64,000 nt of DNA from Erodium maritimum (lineage: Eukaryota; Streptophyta; Magnoliopsida; Geraniales; Geraniaceae), in contig OY997590.1 in the NCBI GenBank assembly GCA_963921825.1, positions 56,968,012 through 57,032,011 on the forward strand, written 5' to 3'. Below the pieces are notes generated by a model. It was given only the letters and a program-made list of their open reading frames with translations, did no database searches and was not told where the DNA came from. The translations under genes and the position numbers were made by a program. Below are positions 58,732-64,000 of the stretch, in pieces; position 1 is the stretch's first letter; each line of letters opens with the position of its first letter.

Positions 58732-59375
58732 ATGATGGACGGAGAAGTTCTACGATGTTATTGCGGGCTCCCAACACCAGTGCGTACTTCCAAGACGAAC
58801 GAGAACCCTGGGCGGAGGTTTGCTGGTTGCGCGAGGTTTCAGGTAAAGTTTGAACTTGCCCTAAATCTTTGATGTAGGGTTCTTATCTGAAATGCTTGGA
58901 ATTGAAGGGTTGGGTTAGGGTTCTGTAGACATGTGAGCATATTAAACTGATGTTGGTAAATCCATATGTTGTAGAGTACCAAAAAGTGCCAGTTTTTCAA
59001 GTGGATCGATGATGAAACATGTCCATATGGGAAAAGGGTGTTACCTGGGTTGTATGCTCGAATCAAAGCTATGGAGTCTACAATTAGGAGTGTAGATGAA
59101 GAGTGTGTTAAGTTGAATATTGAAGTAGCATAATTTGAAAGAAAAAAAATGCATCTCTCGAGAAAGAAATGGCAATGAAGAATCAGGTGCTTGAGGTTCT
59201 GGAAATGGAGATTGCTGCAACTCGAAAGGAAATTGATTTGAAGAGTGATATGATGCAGCTGCAAGAATTGGAAATTGAAGGTTTGAAGAAGAAGTACAAC
59301 AAATTGTTAATGAGTTTGAAAATGTGTTGTATGTTTTGTTGCATTGGTTATGGTATGAAGGTTGTTGTAGATTAG
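58732..59375 (+). pseudogene. GRF-type zinc-finger protein with coiled coil, degenerate
   Basis: Exon 1 (58,732-58,842) encodes MMDGEVLRCYCGLPTPVRTS...NENPGRRFAGCARFQ and exon 2 (58,975 on) STKKCQFFKWIDDETCP, joined by a GT...AG intron. Together they form the GRF zinc finger (CxC...GRRF..C......C.FF.W.D). A coiled-coil segment follows (VLEVLEMEIAATRKEID, LQELEIEGLKKKYNKLL) and a hydrophobic C-terminus, as in the large family of plant GRF proteins of unknown role. There is an in-frame TAA after 89 codons (59,131) and a frame change before the coiled coil, so this copy is probably a pseudogene or encodes only the short finger protein. The neighbouring transposase suggests it travels with a MULE. 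Confidence 0.65.
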
Positions 59376-59789
59376 GGAAGATGAATGCAATGAAAAAGAT
59401 GAATGTAATGAACTCAAGTTCAAGTGGTTGTTGTAGTTTAAGTGTTGGATTGGAGGATTTGTTGTATGGAATTGAACAAGGTTGGAATTCTGTTTTTTTG
59501 TTGTCTTGGAATTGTATGCATTCTCAAATGGTTTGCAATTGGTTTGGAATTCATTTACCCTTGTTGAATTAATGTTGGTTGAAAAGGTTGTTGAGATGAG
59601 TTCATGGTGCAAAAATAAATTGGCATGGCCTATTCCAAAATATATAATCAGACCTATATTTACATACACTGAAATGAAATTGATCCATCATTCAACATAA
59701 ATTCACCATCCATCATTCATAAAGTGTACAACCATCAAAAGACACAAAAGACACAGGGAATCTATCACACTTTCCCATTACAAGTTGTT

Positions 59790-61235
59790 GTTTCAAAACA
59801 TACAAAAGTCACATGTACTAACTGTGGCATATGGGACCACACAAAAAACCCTACATCTAGAGCTTCATCTTCGCTTCCAAGAAGGAGGTTGTGAGCAGCT
59901 TCCTCCACCAGTTCAACCAGCTCCTCTGCTTCTCCCTCTCCCTCTACCAGGTCCTCCTTTGGTTGTCCCTTTGCCTCTCCCTCTAGATGAGCTTGCAGGT
60001 CCAGATGCAGGAATAGGTTGTGAGGCAGATTCACCAATAAAGAATCAGCCTCTACCTATTGATGAAGGGAATGATTGCTGCAATATGGAAACAAATTTAA
60101 GTTAAGAGATCCAAATTTCAAGTGAACATTGAAATATCAGATTTGTTATTGTAATAGATTAAAAAAATTCAAATTACCTTGGATTGTTGCCTTAAAGCGT
60201 TCAGTTCAGCTTGGGCAAGGCCAACAGATGGTGCGCCAGGAGTTGGTTGGCTGGGGTTTGTTGAGGCCTCCATCCTAGTTTGTTGCATTCTAAGAGCCTC
60301 TTGTCTCTTTGCCTCTATTTCTTCAGCAGAACGGGTTTTCCTTTTCTTCTATTGCCTATTCAGTATATTTTCAAGGCGTCTTTTCTGAATTTCAGCAAAC
60401 TCTTCAGGAGTTGAGAAGTATTGAAGGTTTGGTTTGGGTCAGCCTTACCCTGAACAACAACAAAATTTCAACCATCACAATGAGGTTTTTAAGTACTAAT
60501 AATTTCTAATTTGCAATACCAAAACAAAATATGTTCACCTTGGGTTTTGTCCTTGCGTTTCTTTGGGTTACGGTCTCACCATAATCCTTAGAACTGCAAG
60601 TTCGTATGTTGTGGCCCTTGCCTTTGCACCTTGAACAAGTCATGACATAATTTTTCCTTCCAGCCTTGTGAGAGCTCTCTTGGACCTCACCAGCACTCTG
60701 TATCCTCGTGGATCTCGGTCTCCCAGGTGGTTTCTGGACTATGGGTGATAATAGTTTTGGGTACCCTAAGTCCCACGGCCAGTCATCCATACTAGGAACA
60801 AGTTTGATGAAATATGCATAGACTTTCCTATAGGTGCTCACATGGTAGTACTCATGAACATACTTCACATATTGATCCCTTATATCGGTAATAGCCCCCA
60901 TGGCATGAATACATGGTAACCCTTCCAACTGGAATTTTAAACATTTGCAGGTTTTTTGGTTTAAATCCACAGTGTGAGATGTGGAGCTAAAGGTTACTTC
61001 AAACACTCCAAGTGCACTACTTAAGACCGTACAACTCCTAGAGTTTTCCTTCAACTTCTCTAACTCTTTACTAATTCTAGAACATATCACCCCGTGTACC
61101 CAGCAAATATAATGTGCCTAGTGTACAACAATTGCATGATTTTTTCCTCAAATATTCTAGAAGTTCAAGTATCGGGTAAGCCCTACCATCAAACACTCAG
61201 ATGGTAAACGACTCAGACATAAAATTCAACTGTAT
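59790..61235 (-). pseudogene. MuDR/MULE transposase, C-terminal half, with SWIM zinc finger
   Basis: On the minus strand, right to left: the end of the transposase core (NFMSESFTI, LLEYLRKK), then the 61,090-60,540 frame with a SWIM zinc finger (CKCLKFQLEGLPCIHAM), PKLLSPIVQKPPGRPR and a CCHC knuckle (CSRCKGKGHNIRTC). Further exons follow at about 60,455-60,180 (FSTPEEFAEIQKRRLENILN, RSAEEIEAKRQEALRMQQTR) and about 60,060-59,820 (Gly/Arg-rich tail GRGKGTTKGGPGRGRGRSRG). SWIM plus knuckle plus Gly-rich tail is the usual C-terminus of plant MULE transposases. There are stops in the core end (near 61,190), in the second exon (near 60,352) and in the tail, so it is decayed. The catalytic DDE part is not in the window. 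Confidence 0.75.
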
Positions 61236-64000
61236 TGTCATGCCCCAAATCCGGTATTGACCGGACCCGAGACGTGACTTAGTGAATTATAAATAATAAT
61301 AATTAAAAGAGGATAAAAGATATTTGATAAAGACGAGACAATATATAAATACAGCAGTTCGAAACCCTGAGTCCTACGCTTAGTCAAATACATAAGTCCA
61401 AAAGCATAACGGTACGTCTCTACGAAACACAAAACCAGATAATCCCGGACCCTCGCTAGCCCCATGCTCTGCGATGTCCTCTACTCCAAATCAAAGCTAA
61501 TACCTGTAGAAAACACGGTAAGGGGTGAGCTTGACGCTCAGTAGGGAAAACCAAGGAAGCCACCTCAAAACAGATTTACCAGAAAGTTATTCCACAAATT
61601 AGGTTAATTAAAAAGGTTGAAACAACAACGTGACACTTAATGTAATTAAAGACGAAAACCCCCTTTTTAACCTAACACACATAAATCAAACCGTACCAAC
61701 GTTAACTCAACACCAACCACTAACCCAAGGCACACACCGCAGATAACAATCCAAATAAAATTCCCAAGTACATTTCCAAACTAACTTTTAACAATTAAAG
61801 GGAGAAGGCGACAACGAGGAACCGTAATCCAAATTAAACAACCTTGACTTTACTCGACCACAAACTATCCCGAAAATCCTCGTCTAGAACCCCTTCACGA
61901 CCGACTCACGGATAACCACAAAGACGACGCTTTACTTACACGGAAACCACACACAAAGACTCAGCATCGAACAATCAAAATCAAGTCATTCACGGTCACA
62001 CACAACTCCTAACAAGGAAAACACCCATAGTCACAACAAAGCAATACTCATTCAATTCAAAGCAATCTCCAAAACACACAAATCGTAATCATCGCACGGT
62101 CTCGGGAGCAACCCGCTCGGCCCGGCGCAGCCGCACGCAACTTCCCCAACACAAAGTCGGGATAGGCGGTCGACCTCATCGCAGAACACAGCGTTTTACC
62201 AATCGACGGAAGGCAGGGAAATCGCCTCTTCACGACCTCATCTCTCGCGGTGCTCAACACAGTGTTTTACCGAGTGCTAGTTGGAAGGTAGGGAACCCAC
62301 CTCTTCGTGGGACACAACGTTTTACCGACTCATGGTCGGAAGGTAGGGAAACCACCTTTCTCATGTAACCAAAGTACCACAACATCACACTTTACCGATT
62401 GCGCGCCAGAAGGTACGATACACCTGACGGAAGTACATCTCTCACACTTTATCGGCTGCGCATCGGAAGGTACAACACCCTCTCGGGCACAACTCAACCA
62501 AATATCACCAGAACAATCACAATCAAAATCACAATCATAATCACAACTACAGGTAACCACAGTACCACCGCCACAATTATGATCACGTCGGTCTATCACT
62601 CACCCGACCATATCACAAACAATGATTCACATCATAAAAAAACGGCACAGTTGCCCACACATAGCATCGACATGTTACACCAAATATAATATGCTTTGAC
62701 CCTTAATTACACTCACAACTGTTCCACACTTACCATCACTTACCGATACCACACTCCACGTGGTAACCCCACCGGCTTAACCGGTTTTCATTCCCCAACA
62801 TCCCCAAATCAACTGATCATATAAACGGGAAAAAATTCACTCAATCACAATAAGCATCAACAAGTTCAACTGTAACTCTCTTTCAAGTTCGTTAATTATT
62901 AACCGTTCAAACAGCACAACGTACACAATCCACACAATCAGCAACTAATCCTACGGGCACGACATGGCCCGATTCTACCAGCACGACAATTTCCCAAGAC
63001 AGTAATCGTAAATGTTCACAATTTATACGTCTACGCTAGTTATTCACATCCTACATGCATACTAGTCATTTAACAGGTTATTAGGTTTCCCTATATGCAA
63101 TCTAGTAAATCCGAAATAAAGCGGGTTTCGAGGTAATCCCTACCTCAAGAAGAACCAACAGCTGCGTCTCATAGCTGCTGACGTCCGGGCCTACCTTCGT
63201 CTTCTCCACGAACGAGGTCCAAGCCTGGGTTTAACAAAAAGGGACGGGAATCAGTCCCGGTCCAGTCCGTAACAGTCCTCTAATTTTAATAATTTAGTCT
63301 AGTAGTTCGTTTACCCAAACGTCCTTTAAAAGTCCGATAAGTCCAGGTAATTATCTGATTTTAAATCCGATTGATTAATTAATTAAACTGGTTTTAGATT
63401 AAATAAATCTTTAAAACTGGTTTGACCCGGATCCGACCTGGATCCAGGCCCAACCCCGATCCAGAACCCAGAACCCGGACCTGAGCCGGAACCGGCCCCA
63501 GACCCGACCCAGACCCGGTTCCAGACCCGAGTCCAGCAACCTGGGCCTTGCCCGAGTCCGATTCCGGCCCGAAGTCCAACTTGGGCCTAAAGCCCGCCCT
63601 GATCCGGTCTGGCCCTAAGGCCCACACTGAACTGCCCAGCCCAAGGCCCATGCATAGACGAGGGCTAGGGTTATGTTTCTTCCGGCGGCGAGGAGCTCGG
63701 AGGGAGGCGACGGTGGTTGGGGGTCGAATCCTACCGTAGATCTGGGTTGGATTCACCGGCGTGGGAGTAGAAGCCTTCCAGATGAGTTCCGGCCAAAGAG
63801 AAGCCTCCTGCGCGTGTTTTTCAGGTGGCCAATTCGCCGGGGAAGAAGGACGGCCGAAACGTCGATGGTCTGCGATGAGACCTCCGTCATAGACACGACG
63901 CGACCAGGAGAGCAAACGGAGGCACGCAGCGAGGCGAGATTTCGAGCGGGAGAGAGAAGAAGGGGGTAGAAGAGAGGGGATCCGGAGCTTAGGTGTCTCT
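61236..64000 (-). mobile_element. Tekay-like LTR (S4), inserted in the MULE transposase, runs off the window
   Basis: On the minus strand its end TTTGGGGCATGACA lies at 61,236, next to the transposase sequence (flank TGTAT, 61,231-61,235). It matches solo LTR S3 block for block over the whole 2.7 kb seen, including the CGTTTTACCGA...GGAAGG array (about 62,180-62,480) and the CCCGAGTCCAG-type GC-rich run (about 63,420-63,600). Whether it is a solo LTR or the 3' LTR of a longer element cannot be told here. No coding parts are in view. Confidence 0.85.
62180..62480 (-). repeat. Degenerate minisatellite in LTR S4
   Basis: Units with GTTTTACCGA, GGAAGGTAGGGAA and CACCTCTTCG repeat about every 60 bp, as in S3 at 32,085-32,400. 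Confidence 0.75.

Larger units (their letters stand above)
58458..61235 (-). mobile_element. MULE-type unit: GRF zinc-finger gene (+) convergent with MuDR-like transposase (-), right part outside window
   Basis: The left end GGGTAAATTACATATACATACC, followed by CGAACTATACGCC, resembles a MULE inverted-repeat end. It holds a GRF-type zinc-finger gene (58,732-59,375, plus) facing the C-terminal half of a MuDR-type transposase (61,235-59,790, minus). The transposase is cut by the LTR at 61,236, so the rest of the unit lies to the right of the window. Confidence 0.55.

Noticed and set aside
59765-60037. 90-codon Glu/Leu-rich minus-strand frame
   Set aside because: It is an out-of-frame reading of the Gly/Arg-rich tail of the MULE transposase.
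63394-63915. 173-codon frame rich in Gly, Leu and Pro
   Set aside because: It is produced by the CCCGAGTCCAG-type word run in LTR S4. The equivalent region of S3 has a different frame, so it is not conserved protein.

Overview
This is plant nuclear DNA, most likely from a flowering plant and probably a eudicot. It carries four intron-containing host genes or gene pieces with GT/AG splice sites. Two are GT61 glycosyltransferases, one is a small U1-type zinc-finger protein, and one is a seven-exon gene of the DUF155/RETARDED ROOT GROWTH family. They sit in a sea of nested transposable elements of types typical of seed plants: Tekay/Del-type Ty3/gypsy elements with very long LTRs, a probable copia-type solo LTR, GC-rich non-LTR retroposons, PIF/Harbinger, hAT, MULE and MITEs. 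I see no bacterial, organellar or viral gene island. I cannot name the species.

Layout. (1) 1-14,919: two fossil Tekay-like elements of one family lie tail to tail. A (+) enters from the left edge and is split by a 1,676-bp solo LTR. B (-) has its 5' LTR at 12,178-14,919. (2) 15,499-19,349: a short minus-strand retroposon with perfect 15-bp target duplications, itself split by a 2,881-bp solo LTR. (3) 19,873-30,143: the gene-rich core. GT61 gene 1 (+), a hAT-like element, a 2.2-kb retroposon, GT61 gene 2 (+), then the zinc-finger gene (-), convergent with GT61 gene 2. (4) 30,666-42,377: PIF/Harbinger-type remains. The first appears to hold a retroposon that in turn holds a solo LTR. The second is split by another solo LTR and contains two MITEs sitting in TA microsatellites. 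(5) 44,341-47,289: the RRG-like gene (-), with a retroposon inserted 280 bp upstream of its ATG. (6) 49,786-57,017: a third Tekay-like element, C (+), whose 5' LTR is split by another retroposon. (7) 57,599-64,000: an AT-rich foldback region, then a MULE-type unit with a GRF zinc-finger gene convergent with the 3' part of a MuDR-like transposase. Another Tekay-like LTR splits the transposase and runs off the window.

Working together: the two GT61 genes share exon layout and sequence and are a tandem duplication, presumably Golgi glycosyltransferases acting on cell-wall or glycoprotein glycans. The other two host genes are unrelated housekeeping or developmental functions. The most unusual signals are non-coding. 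The Tekay-family LTRs carry arrays of short CACGG/CCGTG palindromes, matched minisatellites, and a conserved inverted TTGAC (W-box-like) hairpin near the LTR start. A set of GC-rich retroposons without recognisable reverse transcriptase recurs five times. The LTR elements are treated as fossils: all look broken except the short solo LTRs.
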